From assembly GCF_000003815.2 (NCBI RefSeq), contig NC_049997.1, positions 8,491,725 through 8,555,724 on the forward strand: a stretch of DNA of 64,000 bases. The letters run 5' to 3'. The stretch is from Branchiostoma floridae. Lineage: Eukaryota; Chordata; Leptocardii; Amphioxiformes; Branchiostomatidae. The position numbers and the translations under genes were made by a program. The notes under the pieces were generated by a model that saw nothing but the letters and a program-made list of their open reading frames with translations, was not told the DNA's origin and did no database searches. Shown piece by piece: positions 49,578-62,150 of the stretch (within the stretch, counting starts at the first letter, position 1; each line of letters starts with the position of its first letter).

Positions 49578-52500
49578 CTAGATATCGATGCTCATGGCGA
49601 CGTTCTCGGGGTCCAGGTAGGTGTAGGCGACCTTCCCTTCCGCCTTCAGCTTGTCGTTACGACCCTTTATCTCCTTGGAGAGGTTCTTGAGCGTCTTGTT
49701 GAACTCCTCGTGAACTTCCGGATAAATATCCTTCATAGCCTCCACCTAAAAGATGATATTGAAGTATGTAAGACGATTGCAATTCAGGAAATAAACAACT
49801 ACAAGATCAATATCAACAAACAATAATAGTAAAGTGCAAAATAAAGCTAGCTAATGTATTTCTAACACAACCTCTAAGTAACCTAAGTTCTCTGGTCCAA
49901 ACGTGTTGTTGTAAATCAACTTATAACAACGCTATTTGGTGATCAATCAGTAAAATATCGTTACGATACGTAAAACAAACCTTTTACCTAAAATTGAATC
50001 AGATTTCTCCCTGTAGCCTTGTCATACTACTCATAAAGTTGTACGCATGTTGTTCTACGTACTACTTACTACATGACTCATTGAATAGAGAGTGGCGAAC
50101 ATGGATCAACTATGCATACCCCGGTGATAGCAGTCTGGGACGGCATGGACAGCATGTAGGACAGGAGGACCTGAAGAGCGGTGAACTGTGGAGGAGGCAG
50201 GGCCTCCAGTACAGCGGACTCCAACATGTCGTTCGGTCCGTCAGGCATTGGGGACGACAGCTGAGCTGGCCTGAAAGAGGAAGGATTGAATATACACATT
50301 GAAGTGATTAAACATTCTACTGTATTACCTTTCTACCTTTACGTATACAAAGAGTAAATTGCCTTGAACAATCTAGATCGTGATTTGCCTCGAAAATCAA
50401 TACAGAAAAGACATCCAATGGCATTCAACAAAGAAATGACTTTTTAACAATATGTGCAACAGTTGTACATCCACGAAAAACTTCACAAGTTAGTAATTGC
50501 CTGTGTCAAGTTCTTTTTCACAACCAGAATACATATATAACAGCCAGAGTTTCGGTGAAACGTTCTGGTATGTTTCACACTCAAATTATGTGGTGTCCTA
50601 ATCGTGGGGTCCTGAGTAAGGTGACAAAACTGAAACATCAACCATTTTAGTCTATCCTTGATAGACTAAAGCTTCAACCTACCTGTTGGGTATGAAGGAG
50701 TAGTAGTCATACTGCGGGAAGTTGATGGCGGAGTGCTGCGCGCTCACGTTGAAGATGATGTTGGTCAGGCAGTCGATGAGCAGCTTCTTGGTGGAAATCT
50801 CGCGAGGAAATCCGTGAAGCTGTCCGGGACCTTCAATCATCTGGCAGAACTTCTGAAGGGCTGTACACGGAAAAATTCAACAACGCGATTTTTTTTAAAG
50901 AACAAGCATTGTTTAATGTACAAAACAGGTTATAGAAATCTTTTAGGAAAGAGTAGACGAAAACTTAAAACTTACAAAGAAGTCATGCCAACGAAGCCTA
51001 GGGGTTTCTAGATACTGTACCAAAGAGTGAAACGAACGCTGCCGTTTATACATTTCAATTCATTATTGTAAGCAAAACGACTGACAAATATTTCTGTTTC
51101 TGCCTGGTTGAAGAAATTGTCAGAAAAGCGAGGATAAGTTGAATCTGTCCAACAATAGTCTCATTTTGTATCTGTTAACTATCTTTTCAACATGTCTTGT
51201 TGTGACCTGTACTTAGCCCGGTGTGGCAAAAATGTGCAATAAAGGTCTTCATTCATTCATTGTTCTAGCTAATTTGCTGACAAACGTTGATCGTTCTTGT
51301 AAGTGCAAGACTAACCTTGATCATCCACAACAGCCTTGTCACTTGTGTACGCCTTGTTGACCATACCAGTCACGTACGTCTTGTAGACGTTCCACAGTTT
51401 GAAGCCGTCATCACGGTAGAAGTAGCTTTTCAGTCCATCAGTGCCGGCCTCATCAAAACCACGGCGTTTCAGCTCTTCGGGGAAACTAAAAAATCAAAAG
51501 AGGGTAAGGTACAGTTAAAATCCTCCTCTGCAAGTATTATAATATTACAATCAATATATACAAAATACAAAAGCAAAACGCAACTGATGAATGATATTTG
51601 TTCAAAATAATTGATTTACAGGTTATAAAGAATCACCTTGCAGAAAAAGTGTAAAACGAATATTTGGTAAAGTTAGCTCAGTCATTGAGTTATACATGCT
51701 ACGACAATCGTTTGAAGATTTTGAGAAGCCCCTGCAAACAAACTTACGCCATGTCCATGAAATTGTACTTTTGCCACTCCTTGAGGAACATGACGAGCCC
51801 TCCCACGGTGGAAGTAGCGAACATCGGGTCGGTGATGGGGAAGATCCTGGAGACCAGGGAGTGGCGGGCCAGGTAGTTGATGCCGATGGTGTCCTTGAAG
51901 TGGGGCAGCAGCAGGCGGTGGATGGGGTGGTCTGGTGGCAGGTGGGTGTGCAGCGACACTGCGATAGGCTCCATGGCGAGGTGAGTGTAGCCCAGGTGGT
52001 ACAGGAACTGGTGCACGTTGTTGTCAGCAGACACCACGTGCATCTTGGCGAACATGTACTTGTTGGGATGAGTTTTAGCAGATTCTGGTGAGAACACCTC
52101 ATTCTCGCCTAGGCAAAAGAGATGGAATCCATATGCATCAGAGACCTTGGTAAATGGTGCTACCACATCCCGTATGCATAACATTGGCTCATATTACAAG
52201 CCTTTTATGGATATCCCTGCATTATAAGTGCAGACTTACAAGGTAACGGTGTATGTAGTCAAGAGTCATTAATTTCTGCCTTTTTTCTACAACATTGGAG
52301 CAGAGCCAAACCAGACATGCAATTCACCAAGTATCCTCATGTACCATTTCCGACTTACATCTCGGCAGAAAGCCCAATTGCGGACACTAGTAAAACATCT
52401 AGCAAACATACCGTCTGAGTTCAATACACCAGTTTTCACTTGGGTACATAAGGGTTTATGATATTCCCTACCCTTTTTCCTTGAAAGCTGGATCCCAAGA

Positions 52501-55500
52501 AGATTGAGACGAGACTTGCCACCGGCCAGCTCTTCCTTGTACATCAGCACGATCGGCGCGTAGAAGAATTTGCCTGGAGTAGCAGGAACGCCGAGCATGG
52601 GTGCGTAGTCCACGATGAAGAGCCTGTTCTCTTCCATGAGCTGCTGGGTGGTCTTGCCTTGTGCCTTTAGCTCCAGCATCTCGGCAGGAATCTGGCTCTG
52701 GTCTTTACACACTGTCAGTAGCATCGGGTTGATGCCTAGGGTTGTGAATCAAATACAATGTAAGACAACGGTTCTGGAGTGTCGTGTTCAAAATGTTGCC
52801 ACCTTTTAGAACAAAATCTAAGTTGTCGCTTTCTAGAAAATGATTCAGGCCTACCCTGGAGATACTGGCGGCAGAACTCCTCGTCTTTCTGCCACTCTTC
52901 AATCAGCTTCTCGTTGGCAGGAAGGTAGCCGCTGAAGTTGGCCTTCCACGGATCCCAGATGCCCTTGACTTGGGCCAGGCGGACCATGATCTGGGCCTAA
53001 AATAATGGAGGTATACATCTCAAAATTAATTTTGGTTTATGACGCATGACTATGCTAAAACGTATTACCACTTCCTAAATTACGTGTTTCAAAACGTATG
53101 GTATTAGTAAGGGATATACAAGACAAACCCTCCTTGGTATAAACTTCTATTACCTTAGACAACTTCTACATCGCTTGTACAGCTTTTTACGAATATGAAC
53201 AAGGCCTTGGTCCAAGAAGGGCATGCTAGAATAAGCTATTATTTCAGTACACGAATGTAACAGTCATATAAATGATATCTGTTGGACTCTTTCGTTCACA
53301 TAACAAAAGCTGCGGTCGGGGGGCAGTATTAGCCGCGATTTCTTCGTTCGCTTTCCTCCTGGTCACTAAAGTTTGCCCCCATCGAAATTTCTGCTTGAAG
53401 AATAGCCCTTCCCAGCATTAGATAGTTACACATCCACTTGTAATCACCTGTGAGCCAATGAACTCCATGAGACGCTGCATGAGCCGTCCGGCCTTGAGGG
53501 GAGTGAACATCTCCTGTGTCGGCATGGGGACACATGCGGCAGGCATCTCCTCCAGAGGCACGTCAGGGTGAGTCCGGAGACGTGTCATGTAGCTCAGCTC
53601 GTACTTCTGGCCTGTAGAGTCACAAAACACCATGTAAAGCAAGCAGCAAGTCGGTTAACGCATTAGCGAATATAAGATGTAAAGTTGAAGGATCCCGAGA
53701 CACAAAGAATACACATGTAACAAGCGTTGTCTAGACGATAAGTCTACGAATCCGGGGAATTCATATTTGGCATTATCCACAAACTATGTTAATTGCACTG
53801 AACGTGCAGTTTAATACATTAACATTTTTATCACCCATCACAGGTTTACTTATACAACAAAGATTACAGCGTTCTAAATATTATATTATCGTCATTACCT
53901 CAACATGTCAGACCCATGCCACGTTCTTTTAGTCACCCAGGTTAATACGCTAAAAAGCAGTTACTCGAGCATTTGGATTTGATTTTGGAAACGGTCAAAC
54001 CTTTCAGGCAACAATCCGGTGTCGTTCTTCAGTGACACTGGAGAGATCTTTGAGTTTTCAAATTAATATAAAATTTTTCTCTAACATTCTCTCCAGTGTC
54101 AATGAGGAACGATTGATACCAGATTGTCTAAAACGTCAGACCGTTTCCTAAATCATATCCAGTTGCTTGAGTAACTTTCTACTTTCAGTAGCTTTTGATA
54201 GATGAAAAAATTATGACTGACCATGTCCTAAAAACGACGTGATGAGGTTGGTGAACTCGTTCCGGATGGCGTCCAGCTCGCTCTGGAAGACCGGCGCCAG
54301 GAAGGGCAAAGTTAGCTGCTTAACCACCTTGTCTCCCTCCTCCGGCTCCTTGGGCTTGTCGTGCATCTTCAGGTACAGCCTGACGTTCAGCGTCCCTCCT
54401 CCCTGCACGTCCAGAGTCATCTTTTTCTCCTTGCCTGACGTCAGCTCGTCCAGGTTGACGTTAGCTGTACCCATGATGTCGTCCTGTCCGACTGTGTCCC
54501 GGTCCCTGTGAATAGAATTAACACAGGTGTTCATTGTTGCCTTGATTTATGTTTTTGTGTTGCATTGCTATTTAATGCTATATATGTAAACGTCTCGCCT
54601 AATACATAATAAAGCATTTGATTTCGCGTGTGCTCAACAGTAAGCAGTTTTACTTGAAACCAAAGACTGTTGCAATAAAACAACACATGCACATACAAGA
54701 ATTTCGATAATCAATTCAACTAAAGCCCCTTAATTCATATGTACATACATGACGGTAAAGACGATGTTTCTTGTGCGTGACGTCACTGGAAGTTCATAAC
54801 GGTCGTCCCAGATGGGATTCTGGGTAGCGCGACAAACCCTGGTGGTCACAGGTTTCCCATCATTCACAGCGAGCACAACGTATGGGTCAGCATCAACTGA
54901 AACATTTGAAAAAAAAAATTCAAAATTGCAGAAAAGGATAAATATTACATCAGACCCGGATGTCAAAAAATAAAAACTACGTTGATCAAAAGTAGGGTAG
55001 ATCATTCACAGCGAGCACAACAAGCGAGTCAGCGTTAATTGAAAAAAAAAAACTTTCAAAAAAGGGACCAGGTAAGTGTTTTATTAAGAACTGACTGAAA
55101 TGATCAAAATTACGCTGGAACCATTTGAGCTTTTTCTTTACAAACTGCTTGAGTTGCTTATAAAAAATACTTACACCAGCCGTCAGTCCTTGCCAGATCA
55201 GCGGCACTCCCAACAACGACCTCTAGCGTCCCGACCTCGGAGTGGAAGAGCTGCTGGAGTCCGTTGATGCACGCCATGTAGGCTCCCTTCTGGTTGTCTT
55301 GGATACGGGACACGGCAAACGACACGCTGACGTCAAAGGTGCACTCGAACTTCACTTCGGTCTCCTTCTCACCAACTGAAAAGGTGTAAATACATCGGCG
55401 TTGGCACCGGATTTTTTTTAAGCAGACAAAGCTTTGCTTAACCTTAGAACCACGGTACTGGTTAAATCAACGAGTCTCAGTGCGCTGTCAACTTAATATA

Positions 55501-58500
55501 TATGTCCATGATATAATTGAATGATACTAGCAGTTTCATGGTTTATTGAAAATTCTTGTCCCAATGCCTAAAGCAGGTAACAAGACAGGAGGCAAAGAAC
55601 AAATGAGTTTACAACAGTATAGACGCGTCTACCCTAGTCTAAAAACTAACCCCTAACTGTAACTAGTATATAGCTTTTTTTTCGCTTACTCATAAGCATT
55701 AAAGCTGTGTGTATGGGAGAAGGGGTATTTTTCCAACCAAAGAATTTGAGGACTGTCTCCAAAAAAATAGATTGACTGCCATGCCTGTATACACTTATAT
55801 CAACATCATGCTTTAAACTGAACAAAGAAGCAAGTTGTAATACGAAGTAGTATCAGGAACTAATCAGATAAAGGTAAGACATGTCTATAGAAAGAAACTT
55901 GCAACTTTATAGACACTGCCTCACCTTCCGTCATCGTAATGGTGGTGTAAACATTGGTCATGGCCACTGGCGGCGGAGGATCCATGGACAAAAGGCTGTA
56001 GATCTTTAGGATAAGACAAACAAAATTCTTAGATACATGATATCAATCATGATATCGAAGACTACCGCGGCATGTTCACTTAATCTTACTTAACGCGAAT
56101 TCTTGCTGCCTTTCAGCAAAAGGGTGCAAGTTGCTGAAGACTTGAAATGTCCTATGTAGCCCAACTGATTGGCATAAAACATACAATCCATTATGATTTC
56201 ACAAGAAAACATACAATACATGTGAATTCCTTAAAGACCAGTGTCAATTAGTCGCTTGGATGTAAAAATGACATTTTCTATATCATGATAATGTAAAAAT
56301 GACAGCCGTTTCTATATAATGATAATTTCATGTAGAAGACATGGATTATAACTCACCTCAACATGCTCCTTATCGTCTCGCCATTCCAGTCTTTCCCTGA
56401 TTTTCCTCTTCGTCTTGGAGGTCACAAAACACCGGATGCAGCCTTGTACGTCATTTCCGGGTTCCTCGATCTCCATGTTGTCATAGATCTTCCAGTATTC
56501 CATGCAGTCCTATCGGGATACAAAGTTTTGACTTAGTATCCACATTAGGGCTGGGTATCGGTACAGCGTACCGGTACAAAACCGGTTTTTCTTATTGGAC
56601 CGGTCCAGAAAAACCGGACCTGAAAAAAGTAGGTGGACCGGATGTTGGACCGATTAGAATATTAACAGTTTATTCTATAAGGCATTCACACGTTTGGCGC
56701 TTGCAGATGGAAGAAAAATAACAAGAGTGAAGTAGAGTAGAGTTTATAGTAATTTCTACCAAGTTTTACAGCCAATCGTACAGGTGCAGTTAGCGTTGTA
56801 AGATTTTAAAACGCCAGTGTAAGTCTAATACTCCACCAAAATGATCTCTTTGTAGTGAAATGGACCATTGGTATGAGTCATACTGCATCAGGTCCAGGTT
56901 CAGGTCCGGACCTGGACCTAATCCTTTGGACCTGAACCGGACCTGGACCTGAATTGTCTGTACCGGTACCCAGCCCTAATCCACATAATACAGTAGTGGT
57001 GCTGTATAGATATTGTATGAAACTTTAACTTAATTCAGGTTGCGACAGTTACAATACATCGTGGACATGCACTTGTCAGCAGGATTGTATCGTGACCAAA
57101 CAATACAAAATGAATATACATCAAGTAACATATCTACATGAAAGGTAGTTAAAGGCAACAAGTTTAGTATTTCTGTTAGATACATGTGTATGCCATAGTG
57201 CCGAAACAGGTACAGAGGAATCAAACGTAGGGTACTGGGGACATAAAACGGTTATGATAAATATTGATTATCAGCATCGAATTCGATCAAACATTAATAT
57301 TCAATGTACTGTAATACATTTTTTTTAAATGCACAACTTCTCGAAACTACTCACGCGTCCAAAAGGCCGGAAGACCTTCCACACATCCTCCAAAGGCCCC
57401 CTGACGACCCCACGGGCACCGGTGGAGTACGCACCCTTCTTGAAGGCGGGAGGTCCCGCAGCAGTGGCGGGCCCTTCAACGTTAACACTGGGCTTTGCTT
57501 CACCAAACGCCTCCTAAATTACGAAAAACAGTTTTGTCAGTGATTATTATACGGATTTAGTTTCTGTTCAGGGTTTCTTCTCCCTCTTATTCGTTTCCAC
57601 ATATTAAGGTTAATGACCTGCACCAGACGGCTGTAACCAGTGGTAAAGTAGAAGACAGTCTGTGGCGTTCTATTACATTTTGTAGCAAGTGGTAGGACAG
57701 AACTGAAGGGTTTGTAACTACGCAAAGTATGTATTACTGTGTTTTGAGTCTTAAGGTGGGGTCACACGTGCGTATATATCTAAGCCCGTATGCGGCGCGC
57801 ATGGGAGTATTTGCCTCCACCAGGCCGAACAGGTCGTTGGAAAAATACTAGAAATTGGACAAACGTAAACAGGTAAATGTCAGACGAGTTAGCTGGGTCG
57901 CTAACCATACTTCTCGGTCAGTTAACTCATCTGACATGTTATGTATCTATATTTGTCCAATCTGTACTATTTTACCCGCGACCTGTGTAGCCTGGTAGAG
58001 ACTAAGATTGTCATACACACCTGAAACGGACTTAATATATACGCATGTGTGACCTCACCTTAAACAGCAGTTGCTCACCAGGCTAGAGACCATGTGAAGG
58101 TAAACATTGTATGTTCGCATAAATGTGTCAACTCTCTAGACTAAGTACATTAACTTTTAAATTCATAAACAAAAATAATTTTTTTCTAACCTTGAGCCAA
58201 CCGATCCTGCTGGCGATAGCAGGGACGAACCATTTGGTGAACTCCTCCACTGGCGCGTCTTTAGCCGGCAGGAAAGTACAGTCGTACACCACTTTTACCT
58301 TCTTGGGGCTGACCGCGAAAAACTGGAGCTATGTACAGAAGAAAAATATGTATTGTTACCACAGTATTCCTGCACCTCAAAGCCAAGTTCGTTATACCTT
58401 AAACAAGTGCCATTAGAAGAAAAGGAGATACTATATATATTTAATACATTGTTTAAACAAATATGACAATATACCCTTTACAAACAGGTGCAATAACTAA

Positions 58501-61500
58501 TTGGGGTATCACTTCAGTGTGTAGGCTTCAGTATGATGACCTCCACTAGAGGGCCGAATTGGCTTTTAAAGGAGAACGAGCAGAAAAAGTTAAGCTCATT
58601 TTTACATATTTTGCAGATTCTACCCTGAACTTTAACATACTCAATTCTTCTTAATCCCCTTTGCAGCTATAGTTTTGAGGCGTCTATCCTCCTCGCTATG
58701 GGGTCCTTAACCATGCGAATCCCCATAGGTTTTCACCTACTATGCCATGCCACCTTATTGCTGGAGTCCTTACCCTGCCCCTGTAGTACTTGCAGTGCAG
58801 AAAGTCCGGGCTGTTGTCTCCTTCGTACACAAACAGGTAGTCGCTGGAGTCCGCCCAGGCCAGACGAACCTCCAGGGAACGGTCCTTGGTGAAGTAGATC
58901 GTCCGACGGATTCCCTTGACGACGGTGTCTAATGACCAAGAAAACAGCAGTTCTGGCGAATGAAATACTTGAAAATTCATAGTGTAAATTGCGTTATAAA
59001 GTATAGCATGCACATTTGTGTAGACTTTATACGGTATATGTAGGGATAATAGATAATTGCAAAACACTACGTTAGTAGCTTCTTCCTGACTTATTCTACC
59101 AGCTCTGACATGTATTTCCTGTCACACTGAATTGTCTGCTGTGGCAATCTTTTTACTCACTAAAACTTTGGACTCACAGCAATCGAGACTAACCCGCACA
59201 CCGAAACCATATACGATTCCGTACACAGTATCAGTGTTTACGTTCTGATGTTTTAAGCAGTTGTAAGATTCTTCCGTGTAGGGTAATACCAATTAAATGG
59301 TCAGTGTCTAGGGACACGGAAAAGCGTTAGTATGCAGCAAGGTATGACAATCGTTATCAAATTCTCTCAAACTTAATCTCCAAGCAGAGGTTGAGTGGCG
59401 GAGATATAGTAGTCGGGAAATTTACCGGCTCACTTCCGACTACTACTATATCTCCGTGACTAAACCTCTGCTTAGAGAAAATTTGGACTCACGCGTGGAT
59501 TCGCGTATCCAACTGACGTCATCAAAGTTCCCCACGGTTCCCCACAACTTCTCGCGAGAGCAATCCACCTCCAGTTCGAAGCGGTGTTTCCCTCCCACCT
59601 TTTCACGGACAACGTAGTTCAGGATGTCCCGGATGCGAGCTCCCAACAGGTGAACCTTGAAAGAAAAAAAAGTATTTAAATTCTTACAATTGCTATACAT
59701 GTGGAGCCATACTGATGTTACACTGTGCTTACTTTTGGCGCTTTGTATGTATAAGGATTTGCAGGTTGTAATAAGAATGTAAAGTAAGTATCTGGAATAG
59801 TAATTTCAAGTTTCAAACGGTAAAAGAAAACTGACATAAGAATGTATTCTACAATTGGTTGGCAAAAAATTTAAATTCTTAATTTAACAACATCTGATTA
59901 TCCAGGTTCCATTCATATTAAGATATTTCCTGACCATGTGGTAGGCGATGTCCTCACGACGCTTCACCGGATCTTTAATGGCGGACACGAATCGCACGGA
60001 TATGGTCACCTTGGCTGCATCGGTCCCTTCAACCTAGAGATGGGGGTATAGGTTTAGCCACGCCAAGTACTTGTTTCTTAACGTTATGTACAATGCTATC
60101 TTAATATATGCCACAGGCCTACTATTCAAAACTAACAAGGAGAATTTGCCACCCCGAAGGGTACCGATATGTGAAATTTTGGGTGATGGCCCTTGGACTA
60201 ATTAGTTTACCAGGGTTGTGCAAAAGGTTTAATAGAAGTTACGTCTTTGGCAACGCCTAGGTGGCATAGAGTGTTAAACAGTATCAAATTAGCTAAAAAA
60301 ACACATTACAAAACTTGTTTTAACCGAAGAAAATGTCTATGCATTTATATGGTATTTGGTATGTGGGTAGTCCGACCTTTAGCGAAACAAATGAGTTCTC
60401 AAGAACAAAACTAACTCAAGCAATGATATATTTGATTTTTTATGCTGGCGATGCTTATTTTCTAGCTTATTTAGATCGTTCCTAAATAGCGCACATGGAT
60501 ATGTGGTTAATTACCTTTATGGTCATCTCATAACTCTTGTACAGATCGTTAGGCTCGGTCTCCTCGACTCTCCAGGTCTTTGTAGAGTCGTCATTCTCTA
60601 CCAGCTTCATCTCCCGCTGCCCCTCGGCCAGGTCCGTCGGGTCGTAGTAAAAGGAGACCACCGTGCCCACCAAGCCAAAACCTCAACAAGGAAACAAATG
60701 CTTTTTAAAAAAGAGCTCTCCGTGGCAAGCTAAAAATAGTGATGAAATGGTGGCATTAGATAGTTTGTAAGTAACAGGTACAAAAAGAACCGCGTTGGCA
60801 CAGAGAAGATTAGGATAAAGCACAACAGAATAATGACAAAATGATTAGAACAATGACGACACATTTAAGTGCTGTACACTTTTTGTACGACGTCACACCC
60901 CTCCCAACCATCCCTCAGAAACATGATTTAACAGGCGAGTGATCCATAGACTGTTTGCATGCAGGAGCGGGCCCTAAAAGTTACGCAAGCGCAAGCAATG
61001 TGGCAAAATAGATGCCGTACATTGCGTGGTTGTATCAAAAGACCAAGAAATAAGCGTACATAACCAATAATCCAGTTTAAGGTGTGATTTGTTTTCAAAG
61101 ACAAAGACTAAGATAAGGTGTACCTTTCCGAAGGCGGATGTTTTCGTGGCCCTCGAACTGCAGCTGCAGTTTCACGAAGTTCCGGAAGGCGGACCAGTAG
61201 ACATCGGCTGACACAGGCATGTCCTCGGTGTGGGTGAGGAACACCTCGGCGCCATCTGGGAGAAAATCTATCGGCGGAAGATATTTAAAAAACTTAGTCA
61301 ATGCCGTTGAAAGAGCTTTCTGATAGATAACAGACGTTTCAGATGTCGTTTCGGCATCTTCTAGTGATTAGATATACAGGAACGTGTTTTTTTTTCCAAA
61401 TCTATGATTTCTGAGTAAAGTACTTGAAATCAGAGACCCAAGATGGATACAAACGTGTGCCTAGTAATATACTATGAATTACATCAGCATTGAAGAGACT

Positions 61501-61787
61501 TCCGTTCAATGTTATATCTAAGGCGTAAAGCTATGTACAGGATTCAACTTTTAAAAAAAGCATCATATTAGCAGCAGTGTTCGTGATAAATATTGTTATC
61601 GACTGATTTTAGTGTTTGCTTCTCATGCAGCACACTTGTTGTTTGAAGTGTTACAAAGAAAGCGATACAAACTGAGCTGGGAAAACTAACGCACGGATAC
61701 GCCACTTTCTTTTTGTGTATCATTCAGCAGTTACTTACTCCCTGGGACGTTACAGTCGGCCACAAGTTTCTTCAATGTCGCAGCCAT
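49578..61787 (-). CDS. Gene D: (SRPBCC)3-C2-lipoxygenase fusion protein, complete, 21 exons, 1178 aa
   Basis: Same predicted role and domain order as gene B. Exons in transcript order: 61787-61739, 61267-61124, 60681-60515, 60033-59935, 59655-59493, 58928-58774, 58328-58191, 57513-57355, 56509-56357, 56003-55925, 55375-55175, 54896-54749, 54505-54222, 53611-53448, 52996-52855, 52735-52472, 52108-51748, 51485-51316, 50860-50683, 50270-50120, 49745-49578; total 3537 nt, frame closed, stop TAG. Only exon 8 differs in length from gene B (+3 nt). The start ATG has a strong context (AACATGG). LOX ligands are intact (HQFLYH, QHSAIN, terminal SIDI) and the C2 aspartates are intact (DADPY, DRDTVGQDD). 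It has a TATA-type promoter and a likely 5'UTR intron upstream. Module 2 differs most from A and B (exon 7 reads LQFFAVSPKKVKVV), which suggests a different ligand preference. Intron 11 holds an exon-12 relic. Confidence 0.92.
51160..51262 (+). mobile_element. LINE 3' tail in intron 18 of gene D
   Basis: GACCTGTACTTAGCCCGGTG and GCAATAAAGGTCTTCATTCA match the tail of the LINE in gene B intron 10 (27290-28112). Confidence 0.6.
53959..54175. mobile_element. Foldback element in intron 13 of gene D
   Basis: Left arm GTTACTCGAG with GGAAACGGTC and GACACTGGAGAG; right arm carries CTCTCCAGTGTC, GACCGTTTCC and CTTGAGTAAC. Total about 217 bp. Confidence 0.7.
55001..55045 (-). pseudogene. Relic of exon 12 (C2 loop 1) in intron 11 of gene D
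   Basis: The minus frame reads INADSLVVLAVND, a copy of the exon 12 start VDADPYVVLAVND, preceded by the same CAATTAACGCTGA-like acceptor context and then broken. The true exon 12 lies at 54896-54749. It is a partial tandem duplication of the exon edge. Confidence 0.7.
55545..55620. mobile_element. LINE 3' end fragment in intron 10 of gene D
   Basis: TTTATTGAAAATTCTTGTCC and GGTAACAAG match the 3' ends near 15378 and 21008. Confidence 0.4.
56546..56978. mobile_element. hAT-type MITE with 8-bp target duplication, in intron 8 of gene D
   Basis: Starts TAGGGCTGGGTATCGGTACA and ends TGTACCGGTACCCAGCCCTA; flanked on both sides by ATCCACAT (56538-56545 and 56979-56986). The 8-bp duplication and TIR type fit hAT. 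The interior is rich in CCGGTCC / GGACCTGGACC words. 433 bp, no ORF. Confidence 0.88.
57751..58063. mobile_element. TIR element, family 'CACACGTGCG', copy 3 of 3, in intron 7 of gene D
   Basis: Starts TTAAGGTGGGGTCACACGTG and ends CATGTGTGACCTCACCTTAA. Best preserved copy, and the ends show TTAA on both sides. The interior forms the same long hairpin as the other two copies. Confidence 0.8.
59385..59480. mobile_element. Small foldback element beside the exon 5 donor of gene D
   Basis: CAAGCAGAGG-TTGAGT-GCGGAGATATAGTAGT faces ACTACTATATCTCCG and CCTCTGCTT. It lies within about 15 bp of the exon 5 donor at 59492. Confidence 0.7.
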
Positions 61788-62077
61788 GTTGTCTTCAATT
61801 CTTGCTGACGGCAGTCTTGATACGGTGAACAACAAGAGTGACTGTTCATATAGAAAAAGGCAAATTAACAAATGTAGAACTCTGAAGCATTATTCACATG
61901 CACGTCCAACCTAAAGGACATTTTCCTCGTCCCTGTTGAATAATCATTGAAAATAAGAAATCACTATCATTACTCCCAAAAAATATCGTTTAAATATATA
62001 AAACAAAAGTGGCACAGCGGTCTAAATTAATGCAGTTTGAGTAGACAACCATCAATAAAAACCCTCAATATACACCG

Positions 62078-62150
62078 ACTTACCACGTGCACGCAGTCTT
62101 GTGCGAGAAGACAGAAAGGAAGCATGCTCTGTTCCCTCGGCTTATATACG
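62078..62150 (-). promoter_or_regulatory. Gene D core promoter (TATA box) and 5'UTR splice donor
   Basis: On the minus strand TATATAA lies at 62148-62142. A start site would be expected near 62115. A consensus donor, GTG followed by GTAAGT, begins at 62083, so a short noncoding first exon of about 30 nt is likely, spliced to an acceptor upstream of the ATG at 61787 (candidates near 61808-61845). A CACGTG E-box overlaps the donor side at about 62084-62089. This is inferred from motif spacing only. Confidence 0.5.
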
